Origin: Deltaproteobacteria bacterium
Lineage (GTDB): Bacteria > Desulfobacterota > Dissulfuribacteria > Dissulfuribacterales > QOAL01
NCBI GenBank assembly: GCA_015486425.1
Contig: WFRQ01000541.1
Coordinates: forward strand, 1 to 7,156
Reading direction: 5' to 3'
Length of the DNA: 7,156 nt
Under the pieces are notes generated by a model. The model made no database searches. It worked only from the letters and a program-made list of their open reading frames with translations, and was not told where the DNA came from. Below, piece after piece: positions 1 through 6,040 of the stretch. Numbering within the stretch: position 1 is the first letter of the stretch; every line of letters begins with the position of its first letter. Both the position numbers and the translations under genes were made by a program.

Positions 1-2
1 AT

Positions 3-188
3 ATAAAGCTGAATAAAGGAAAAACCGTAGGTAACAATCGTGATGTCCATGGCTGTATCGGATCTGCCGGATATTCATGGTGTGAAAAAACCCAGAACTG
101 TGAACGTCCCTGGGAACTGGCTAAAAAGCATGGTTTTGCCAATACGCCCGAAGCCTTTGCCTCCTTTTGCAATAATTCCGATAAATAG
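3..188 (+). CDS. Partial small four-cysteine protein (C-terminal end)
   Basis: The frame is open from the left edge of the window to a TAG at 186-188, so only the last 61 residues are visible and the start lies outside. The peptide contains RDVHGCIGSAGYSWC, then NCERPWELAKKHGF, and ends in FASFCNNSDK. I recognise this Cys-rich GCxGSAGYxWC...CxRPWE pattern from short hypothetical, often exported, proteins of Gram-negative bacteria. The family has no function that I know of. The four cysteines (in HGC, SWC, NCE and SFC) could form two disulfides, which would fit a periplasmic protein, but no signal peptide can be seen because the N-terminus is missing. There is no ATG, GTG or TTG in frame in the visible part, so this is a true 3' fragment. 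Its stop codon overlaps the ribosome-binding site of the next gene, suggesting co-transcription. The overlapping frame starting at position 40 is a shadow. Confidence 0.8.
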   Translation: MKLNKGKTVGNNRDVHGCIGSAGYSWCEKTQNCERPWELAKKHGFANTPEAFASFCNNSDK

Positions 189-191
189 GAG
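187..191 (+). promoter_or_regulatory. Shine-Dalgarno AGGAG overlapping the upstream stop codon
   Basis: AGGAG lies six bases before the ATG at 198 and shares AG with the TAG stop of the preceding small gene. It fixes the start of the CoA-transferase. It also suggests that ribosomes ending on the small gene can reload on the larger one, so the two are probably one operon. Confidence 0.8.
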
Positions 192-197
192 AAACCA

Positions 198-2507
198 ATG
201 GGCACATTACCGTACAACAACATCCGTATTATCGAACTAAGCAATACTCTTGCGGGTCGTTTAGCCGGGCTTCTCTTTGCGGACCAGGGAGCTGAAGTCT
301 TTATTGAGCGTCCTGCAGATTATACGCCGGATGAACATGAAGAATATTTTGATCGCAATAAGATTGCAGTTCTTCCGGGCAGTCTGCAGGATACTTCAAC
401 GGCTGATATTATCATTGTTGATGGTGCTGCAGAGATAGATCGATTGCCGCAACAGATTATCCTGCGCATCACGGCAGCCCTGCCGGGTGACGAAATATAT
501 GGTGACCTGAAGGCCGATTGCAGTGAAGATCTGCTCAACGCCCTGGTTGGTTTTTTCACCAACATGGCCACGGTAGGCAAATTTGTCGGCCGTCCGGTAA
601 TCTACACCCCGCTGCCGCTCTGTTCTGTTTACGCCGGTGTCAACGGCGCTATAGCAACCGGTGCCGCCCTGGTGGACAGGACGCGTTGCGGCAAGGGCCG
701 GGAAGTCACCAGTTCACGAATTGCCGGCGGTCTGTCTGCCATTGGAGCCCTGGCGCTGATTACTAAAGGTGAGCCGGAACATCTCAAACCGGCGGATCTC
801 ACGGGTCTGCCCGATGGCGTCAACAAGGAAGCCGTCAAAAAGCTCTTACAGGAAGCGGCGGTTAATCCGGCCAGACAACTCTGGCTGGAGCAGCGGCTGA
901 TTCCCCTGGATGCACCATATAAAACATCCGACAACCGTTTTGCCATGGGCATTGCCGGGGTTAATCGCAGGATTGCTCACAGATTTCTCACAGCTCTTGG
1001 TCTCTGGGATGAGGCCCTGGCTGCCGGCATGGTGGACGTTGATCCCTATGATCCGAAAAACATCCAGTACAAGGGACGCAATCTTGCCGATGCCGGTTCC
1101 ATGGATGTAAAGAATAATGTCTGGCTTGCAGATAAGATCAGCGAAGTAATGGCCACAAAAACCGCACGGGAATGGGAAAAGGAACTCTGCGAGGCAGGTA
1201 TTCCGGCTGTTGAAATTTGCAGTTTTGAAGAGTGGATGGAGGATAAAGAGGCCCGTGCCGCCCGTCTGGTTGCCCATGTCAATGGTCTTGAAAAAGCCCA
1301 GTTAGGGCGAGTAGCCTGGCTTGACAGTGCCCAGCCCTATGCTGACCTTGAAGCCTGCAAGACACTTGATTCTCTACCGGGCAGAACCGGGGCGCTCCCC
1401 GCAGCTACTGATAAATCAGTGGCAAAACGTCCTCTGGAAGGATTTGTTCTGGTCGATTTTGCCAATGTTATTGCCGGGCCCAACTGCGGCCGTATGTTTT
1501 CAGAACTTGGCGCCACCGTTTACAAAATTGATCCCATGCATCCGCTGCATGCTCCGGTGATCATGGTCAGTTGGGCCGCCGAACACGGCGTGGGCAAACA
1601 TTCTATTATTCTTGATATGCATACCGATGAAGGCAAGGATATCATGAATAAAATTGTAGCAAAAGCGGATCTGGTCATGGCCAATAAACGCGACAATCAG
1701 TTTGTGCGCATGGGGCTTGGCCGCGAGGCGCTGGATAAGATCAATCCCAATATTATCGCAGTCCAGCTCACCGGTCACAAGGGTGAAAGGCCATCTGCCC
1801 GTGATAATTATCCTGGATACGACCCTGCCCTGCAGGGGATAACCGGGCTGATGCACAGGTTCGGGCCGGAAGGATGCCCGACCTTTCACGGGGTTGCCTC
1901 CTGCGTTGATTATCTCTGCGGATATCTTGGCTGCTGGGCAGGCGTGAGCGCCCTGTTTGCAAGGGAGATGCGAAAGGACGGCAAAGGTGACTGGGCCGGA
2001 ACCTCCCTTGCGGCGGCCGCATCACTTACCCAGCTCCTTATGCAGCAGACTCCTGCACCTCCATCCGCCACCGGGCCGGATGCCACGGGCATGAATGAAG
2101 GTGAGCGCTGGTATAAACTCACAGACGGTTTCATCTTTGCTCTGGGCAAACATGATCTCTCGGAAGAACTGGCGACCTTAACCGTTGCGCAGGGCCTGAA
2201 CCATTTACAGGAACAGAATATTCAGGCCGTGCCTGTACAGACCTGCCAGGAACTGGCACAGCGTCATCAGGACACGCCCTGTAAAACCGTCACCTTTGAA
2301 CAACGTGAACGGGATGGCTGGGAGAGTCATAATTTTTCCCCGACATGGTTTGTCTTTGATGGAGAATGCGTTGGCTGCCCCGGAGCGGCCGCCCGAATCG
2401 GTTCGGATGCCCCGGCAATTCTCAAAGGGCTTGGCTATTCCGGTGAGGATGTGAAAAGATTGATTGCAGATGGAGTTGTCGGGCCGACGGAATGGGTTCC
2501 GGTGTAA
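198..2507 (+). CDS. Tandem-domain class III (CaiB/BaiF family) CoA-transferase
   Basis: This 769-residue protein is two family III CoA-transferase modules in one chain. Such enzymes move CoA between organic acids through aspartyl-CoA thioester anhydride intermediates in the cytoplasm. Module 1 is about residues 9-395: it opens with IIELSNTLAGRLAGLLFADQGAEV, split around residue 20, and contains a GKG segment at 165-167. Residues 396-413 look like a linker. Module 2 (about 414-769) has NVIAGPNCGRMFSELGATV, the YDPALQGITG segment (541-550) and a typical C-terminal GLGYSGEDVKRL. Usual family members are about 400 residues, so this is a full double. Asp571 (SCVDYLCGYLG) aligns with the catalytic Asp (Asp169 in formyl-CoA transferase). 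The matching position in module 1 is Ser143 (LCSVYAGVNGA), so module 1 is probably not a transferase by itself. The layout resembles DMSP CoA-transferase/lyase DddD, but also other double CaiB proteins of unknown substrate. I do not assign a substrate. Confidence 0.93.
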   Translation: MGTLPYNNIRIIELSNTLAGRLAGLLFADQGAEVFIERPADYTPDEHEEYFDRNKIAVLPGSLQDTSTADIIIVDGAAEIDRLPQQIILRITAALPGDEIYGDLKADCSEDLLNALVGFFTNMATVGKFVGRPVIYTPLPLCSVYAGVNGAIATGAALVDRTRCGKGREVTSSRIAGGLSAIGALALITKGEPEHLKPADLTGLPDGVNKEAVKKLLQEAAVNPARQLWLEQRLIPLDAPYKTSDNRFAMGIAGVNRRIAHRFLTALGLWDEALAAGMVDVDPYDPKNIQYKGRNLADAGSMDVKNNVWLADKISEVMATKTAREWEKELCEAGIPAVEICSFEEWMEDKEARAARLVAHVNGLEKAQLGRVAWLDSAQPYADLEACKTLDSLPGRTGALPAATDKSVAKRPLEGFVLVDFANVIAGPNCGRMFSELGATVYKIDPMHPLHAPVIMVSWAAEHGVGKHSIILDMHTDEGKDIMNKIVAKADLVMANKRDNQFVRMGLGREALDKINPNIIAVQLTGHKGERPSARDNYPGYDPALQGITGLMHRFGPEGCPTFHGVASCVDYLCGYLGCWAGVSALFAREMRKDGKGDWAGTSLAAAASLTQLLMQQTPAPPSATGPDATGMNEGERWYKLTDGFIFALGKHDLSEELATLTVAQGLNHLQEQNIQAVPVQTCQELAQRHQDTPCKTVTFEQRERDGWESHNFSPTWFVFDGECVGCPGAAARIGSDAPAILKGLGYSGEDVKRLIADGVVGPTEWVPV

Positions 2508-2632
2508 TGTGCTCCATTTTTCTTTATAATTTCATTTGTTGCTAAAAAGTAACTGCTCCCCCCCTCAAGGAAGAATTTCCATAACGGAAAGACGTTTTTT
2601 ACACAATATTTTTTGCTTGATTCACCCAAACC

Positions 2633-2639
2633 AAAGGAG
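2633..2639 (+). promoter_or_regulatory. Strong Shine-Dalgarno for the secreted Ntn-hydrolase
   Basis: AAAGGAG lies six bases before the ATG at 2646 and selects that codon over the upstream in-frame TTG at 2613. The 138-bp gap before it (2508-2645) is AT-rich. It contains a weak TTTCC/GGAAA hairpin near 2576-2590 followed by a T-run, but I see neither a convincing sigma-70 promoter nor a strong terminator. Confidence 0.75.
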
Positions 2640-2645
2640 AAAAAC

Positions 2646-3752
2646 ATGAAAAACAGAATTGGTCTAAAATTGTTACTGGCGGGCACGGCCTGCGCTATGC
2701 TGTTAATGAGTTACACACCTGCAAATGCCTGTACGGCGATTCGGCTTACGGCAAAAGATGGTGGGGTGGTGATCGGCCGCACCATGGAATTTGGCATCGA
2801 CGTGCAATCCGATGCGGTTGTTGTTCCAGCCGGAACAAAATTGACAAGTTCACTGCCTGACAAAGCAAAAGGAATTCACTACACAACCAAATACGGAATA
2901 GTCGGCGCCAACTTTATGAATAAACATATGGTTGTGGACGGCATGAACGAAAAGGGAATGTATGTTGGGGCCTTATATCTGCCCGGCTATGCCAGCTACC
3001 CGGAAGGAACGCCTGAGAACGCCGCAAAATCCATGGCGCCTGAGGATTATGTTGCCTGGTTGCTTGGTAACTTCGCAACTGTTGCTGAGGTTAAGGAAAA
3101 TTATAACAAGGTTATCCTGGTCCAGAACCCGCAAAAGGAAATAGGCGGGCAAAGTTTCCCCGGCCATTTTATGATAACTGACAGTACCGGCGCTTCCATA
3201 GTGATAGAGCCAACCGATAACACATTAAAGCTCTTTGAGAACCCCCTTGGCGTACTGACCAACTCCCCAACCTTTGACTGGCACATGACAAACCTCAATA
3301 ATTATCACAACCTGTCAGCAACAAACGTAGCTCCTCTTGAACTGAAAGGCGGAAAAATCAGCGGGTTTGGACAGGGAACCGGACTTTTGGGTCTCCCCGG
3401 AGATTATACACCTCCATCACGCTTTATCCGTGCCGTTGTCTTCTCACAGTCTGCCCCCCAGCTTGCAACGGCCACGGAAACTGTCTTCCAGATGTTCCAT
3501 ATAATGAATGCTTTTGATATTCCCTATGGAGTTATTCAGGATAAGCATGAAGATGGTATTCATTATGACTATACGGTCTGGACATCCGTTGCCGATTTGA
3601 AAAATATCAGCTATTCATTCAAAACCTATAAGGATCAATCGATTCGCACTATAGATGTACATAAAGCCTTAACCGCCGCCGGTAAAGGGGTAAAGGTTAT
3701 CGAGATGGACTCAAAGCAGCCCATTGAAGATGTGTCCGCTAATTTTAAATAA
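2646..3752 (+). CDS. Exported choloylglycine hydrolase / penicillin V acylase family Ntn-hydrolase
   Basis: The 368-residue protein belongs to the CBAH/PVA group of N-terminal nucleophile hydrolases, which cut linear amide bonds such as those in conjugated bile salts, penicillin V or acyl-homoserine lactones. Residues 1-28 are a signal peptide: basic MKNR, a hydrophobic core LLLAGTACAMLLM, and a PANA cleavage site. Cleavage after Ala28 would expose Cys29, the expected nucleophile, so export and activation probably coincide. Other family positions are Arg45 (GRTMEFG), Asn206 (VLTNSPTFDW) and Arg259 (PPSRFIRA), and DGMNEKG at 98-104 is typical. The conserved Asp three residues after the Arg is Glu48 here. 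The protein probably acts in the periplasm or outside the cell. The start is fixed by AAAGGAG and by the signal peptide; a frame from TTG 2613 only adds 11 polar residues before it. Substrate preference cannot be read from sequence. It is preceded and followed by gaps and may be a single-gene unit. Confidence 0.92.
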   Translation: MKNRIGLKLLLAGTACAMLLMSYTPANACTAIRLTAKDGGVVIGRTMEFGIDVQSDAVVVPAGTKLTSSLPDKAKGIHYTTKYGIVGANFMNKHMVVDGMNEKGMYVGALYLPGYASYPEGTPENAAKSMAPEDYVAWLLGNFATVAEVKENYNKVILVQNPQKEIGGQSFPGHFMITDSTGASIVIEPTDNTLKLFENPLGVLTNSPTFDWHMTNLNNYHNLSATNVAPLELKGGKISGFGQGTGLLGLPGDYTPPSRFIRAVVFSQSAPQLATATETVFQMFHIMNAFDIPYGVIQDKHEDGIHYDYTVWTSVADLKNISYSFKTYKDQSIRTIDVHKALTAAGKGVKVIEMDSKQPIEDVSANFK

Positions 3753-3798
3753 TTCTGATTGTTATCAGTAAGCAGACTTCAGGATTGATCGGTCTCTG

Positions 3799-3830
3799 GT
3801 ACCCGGGGAATCATCTGGTTTCCTGGGTGC
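3799..3830 (+). terminator. Possible hairpin after the hydrolase gene
   Basis: ACCCGGGGAA (3801-3810) can pair with TTTCCTGGGT (3819-3828) around an 8-base loop. Two G-U pairs are needed, and the stem can be extended by one G-U and one G-C pair at its base. It lies about 50 bases after the stop codon. No T-run follows, so if it ends transcription it would not be a classic intrinsic terminator. It could also be a chance palindrome. Confidence 0.3.
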
Positions 3831-3887
3831 AGTCAATTACGCCATAAAGGCTGTCCCGCAAGGGTAAGTTCTCAAGACATTCTGTAA

Positions 3888-4390
3888 CTACTCACCCCCA
3901 TCTGTATAGATTCGGACTTAAAAGGCCATTTGGAGGGCAACCAGCGTATTATACCCTTTACTATCCATGGTCTGTAGATAACAGGAGATTCGGCAGTAAG
4001 CCTGGGCATACTTCTTTGTTCTGAAGCAGCCCGACACTTTCTGTTAGACCTTGCTCATCCTTAGGGACTGTCCAAAAATAACTTGCCGATTTCGCATCTC
4101 ATCTTCAGGTCATCCTGAGCTGAACTTCAATCACAAAATCCTCAACGTAGCCCGGCTACGCCTATGGTTTTGCTCAATCAGTTCAACTCAGCCTGACCCA
4201 AATCTGATCGCGCTATTATCCAACTTATTTTTGGACAGCTCCTTAGATCACGTTCCGCCAGGTTATTTGTAAAATGATTGCAATGATCATACGATAGATA
4301 TGATTGCCAGTAGTAATGAACCATGACCCCGCCATAGCGTGGGATAATGCCGATATCCTCTATCGCATCCAGGCCCCGCTTGGGGCGCAG
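3888..4390 (-). pseudogene. Decayed IS66-family transposase (TnpC) fragment, interrupted by a MITE
   Basis: Read on the minus strand from 4390, the sequence encodes RPKRGLDAIEDIGIIPRYGG, then VHYYWQSYLSYDHCNH and FTNNLAERDLR down to 4241. After the MITE it resumes at 4064 with LRMSKV, a TAA stop (4044-4046), QKVSGCFRTKKYAQAYCRIS and a second TAA (3918-3920), ending at TAG 3888-3890. These blocks are characteristic of the DDE domain of IS66 transposases: GxxxVHDxWxSY, then the NNxAERDLRMxKVKQKxSGxFR block with the catalytic Glu. The Asp of VHD is Tyr here. About 100 residues usually found between the HCNxH region and NNxAERD are missing, joined as HCNH-FTNN. With a missing N-terminus, two stops, an internal deletion and an insertion it is clearly dead. 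No partner ORFs or terminal repeats of the IS are evident. It accounts for most of the 660-bp gap between the hydrolase and the CARF-HEPN gene. Confidence 0.88.
4064..4242. mobile_element. 179-bp MITE-like inverted-repeat element inserted in the IS66 remnant
   Basis: The left end GGGACTGTCCAAAAATAA (4064-4081) is matched at 16 of 18 positions by the reverse complement of the right end (4225-4242). Imperfect inverted similarity continues inwards (CATCCTGAGCTGAACTTCAATC against its mirror) to a central GTAGCCCGGCTAC near 4147-4159, so nearly the whole element can fold on itself. It carries no transposase. It is bordered by TTA direct repeats (4061-4063 and 4243-4245) within a longer 7-base direct repeat TCCTTAG (4058-4064 and 4240-4246). 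Three-base TNA duplications are known for part of the IS5 group, so a relative of that kind could have mobilised it; this is inference. The frame from 4051 to 4272 running through it is not a gene. Confidence 0.85.
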
Positions 4391-4414
4391 GAACTTTAAA
4401 GTAAGGAGAAAAGT

Positions 4415-5722
4415 ATGAGACGGGTGTATCTGAGTTTTCTGGGGTTGGGACAGTATAATAGAGAAACTGGTAAATATTCTTATAGAAAGACAGTTTATGC
4501 CTTGGGCCACAAGCTGGCGCCTGAGACATGTTTTGTTCAGGTTGCGGAACAGGAACTGCTTGGCTGGAACTATTTTGATCGTCTGTTCATTGCAGCTACC
4601 CTTGAATCATACAAGGTGCATGGCACTACACTAAAAGAACAGTTATCACCCTGCAGGGGGGAAATCAGTTTTGTCGTTCTCGATGAAGATATGAGTGAAC
4701 ATGGACAATGGAAATGGTTTGAGGAGATTTTCCAGGTAATCGAGGATAATGACATTCTTACAGTTGACCTGACCCATGGCTATCGTTCAATACCTGTTAT
4801 TTTTTCCACAGCAATCAATTTTCTTCAAAAGACCAAAAAGGTAAGCATTGAGCATGTCTTTTATGGTGCTTACGAAAAGGATAAAGAGAGAGCCCCTTTG
4901 GTGGACATGCGTTCTTTTTATGACATCAACACCTGGGCTGACGCGGTAGGGCGCTTGACTGATGATGCTGATGCGTCAGGCATAGCAATGGCTGCAAGCT
5001 CTACATCAAAGAATCAATTTGCAAATCTTTCAGACCCGGATTTTGTCCAAGCGTGTCGGAACATTACGCGCCTTATAAAGAATGTTGACATCAATAATGT
5101 ACCCGGCGCGGTCAATAAACTGATGGAGGAAACTGAAAAGATAAGTTCAAGTGACAGCGCCAGTGAAAAACAGCTCATGGCCATGCTTCAGCAAAAGTTT
5201 CGGAAACTCGCTTCGGCATCCAAAGATAACCCTGACCGGGGCGGCTATACGCTGGAGCATTATAAAGTACAACTCGAGCTTGCCGATCTGTTGCTCGAAC
5301 ATGGTTTTTTGATGCAGGGTTTTACTGTCATGCGTGAATGGCTGGCTTCTCTCGTTATGCTCTATTTTGAAGCAACCGACAAAATGAATGCCAGCAAGAG
5401 AAGGAAAAGGATACAGCATTACGGGGATATTTTTTTCAATATGCTTCAGTTCAGGGAAGATAAATGGAAATTTGAAGGTAAGGAAGAACAAAGAGACAGG
5501 GTGTTGCCTTTTTATAACCAACTGAAAGAGGGGAAGGTTATTGAACCGTTATTGAGCGGAGACAAGCCACTTGCCGAGCGTCTGTCCAAGATTAGAAACG
5601 GACTTGACCACGCCTGGCTGGGCAGGCCAGGTATGAGCGATGATCTGGAAGAGCAAGGCAGGATATTCCTTGAAGTCCTAAAAACGGTTATGAAAAATCT
5701 CGAAGGTTTCAAGCTTACATGA
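4415..5722 (+). CDS. CRISPR-associated CARF-HEPN protein, Csx1/Csx2-like TM1812 (DxTHG) family
   Basis: The 435-residue protein starts at an ATG six bases after AAGGAG (4403-4408). Residues 1 to about 175 look like a CARF/Rossmann-type domain: beta strand RRVYLSFLGLG at the N-terminus, a YRKTVYALG segment, and the family signature DLTHG at 118-122 (TVDLTHGYRSIP). A variable stretch (about 180-275) follows. The C-terminal helical region (about 280-435) carries RNGLDH at 394-399, the R-x4-H motif of HEPN ribonucleases. In the known family the CARF domain binds cyclic oligoadenylate made by Cas10 in type III CRISPR systems, and the HEPN dimer then cuts RNA non-specifically, causing dormancy or abortive infection. 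Both motifs are intact, so it should be functional. No cas10, csm/cmr gene, adaptation gene or CRISPR array is in this window. It sits between an IS66/MITE scar and a REP/RAYT array. I see no clear promoter; the upstream DNA is transposon debris. Confidence 0.9.
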   Translation: MRRVYLSFLGLGQYNRETGKYSYRKTVYALGHKLAPETCFVQVAEQELLGWNYFDRLFIAATLESYKVHGTTLKEQLSPCRGEISFVVLDEDMSEHGQWKWFEEIFQVIEDNDILTVDLTHGYRSIPVIFSTAINFLQKTKKVSIEHVFYGAYEKDKERAPLVDMRSFYDINTWADAVGRLTDDADASGIAMAASSTSKNQFANLSDPDFVQACRNITRLIKNVDINNVPGAVNKLMEETEKISSSDSASEKQLMAMLQQKFRKLASASKDNPDRGGYTLEHYKVQLELADLLLEHGFLMQGFTVMREWLASLVMLYFEATDKMNASKRRKRIQHYGDIFFNMLQFREDKWKFEGKEEQRDRVLPFYNQLKEGKVIEPLLSGDKPLAERLSKIRNGLDHAWLGRPGMSDDLEEQGRIFLEVLKTVMKNLEGFKLT

Positions 5723-5737
5723 GCAATTTTTCCGCTC

Positions 5738-5878
5738 GTTCCCTAACTCCAGTTTGGGAACGCACGACCCGGAAGCTCCCGCTTCCAAGCAAGGAAACGT
5801 TGCGCCACGCAGCCGGTATCAAAAGGAAAGAAGCAGGAGCTTCTGTCAACAGGGTACCCAAACAGGAGTTTGGGCACC
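5738..5878. mobile_element. Short RAYT-element derivative, copy 1 (141 bp, transposase missing)
   Basis: The left end is a REP-type palindrome (5738-5761, one base off perfect: CCCTAACTCCAGTTTGGG) followed by a second small hairpin GGAAGCTCCCGCTTCC (5771-5786). The right end mirrors this with GAAGCAGGAGCTTC (5830-5843) and the palindrome 5853-5878 with core CCCAAACAGGAGTTTGGG. Between them is the sequence that in copy 2 forms the RAYT ribosome-binding site and first codons, but ATG is replaced by GCG (CGTTGCGCCACGC). Relative to copy 2 about 516 bp are missing. It begins 15 bases after the stop codon of the CARF-HEPN gene, so its hairpin may also affect the end of that transcript. The open frame reading through 5754-5996 is not a protein. 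Confidence 0.88.
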
Positions 5879-6040
5879 AGCATGTGTGAGGTTGGCCCTC
5901 TTCCCCTCAGGGCCGGACGTCCTTACTGTGTCAGGCAGCATGTTCAGGGTGGGCATTGCCACTGTTACGAAATGCCACAGCCCTTCCTCCGCGTGATGAG
6001 ACTCCTGCTCATTTGCACTCGCTTACATTCATAACTGCTG
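5879..6040. repeat. Spacer repeat, copy 1 (162 bp)
   Basis: This spacer between element copies 1 and 2 recurs almost unchanged at 6698-6862. By eye the two differ at about four bases plus a three-base indel (GCAGCATG versus GCAGCAGCACG). It contains a GGCCCT/AGGGCC hairpin near its left side and a GTGGGCATT...AAATGCCAC inverted repeat in the middle. No convincing protein is encoded on either strand. It was probably duplicated together with the neighbouring REP element. Confidence 0.85.

Noticed and set aside
846..1277. 143-residue open frame on the minus strand
   Set aside because: It lies wholly inside the CoA-transferase gene, whose homology covers this stretch on the + strand; the minus frame has no recognisable domain.
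198..2507. Firm naming as DddD (DMSP CoA-transferase/lyase)
   Set aside because: Only the two-module layout and the single catalytic Asp agree; other double CaiB proteins share this and the substrate cannot be read here.
2598..2625. Sigma-70 promoter (TTTACA) for the hydrolase gene
   Set aside because: No acceptable -10 hexamer at 16-18 bases downstream.
4051..4272. 73-residue + strand open frame
   Set aside because: It reads through the MITE and its inverted ends; no protein similarity is visible.
4178..4510. 110-residue minus-strand open frame before and into the CARF-HEPN gene
   Set aside because: Its first part is a shadow of the CARF-HEPN coding sequence and its last part is MITE sequence; only the middle is the IS66 remnant, annotated as a pseudogene.
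5754..5996. Possible small protein beginning in REP copy 1
   Set aside because: It is translated repeat and spacer DNA, and its first residues mimic the RAYT N-terminal extension because the repeats are homologous.
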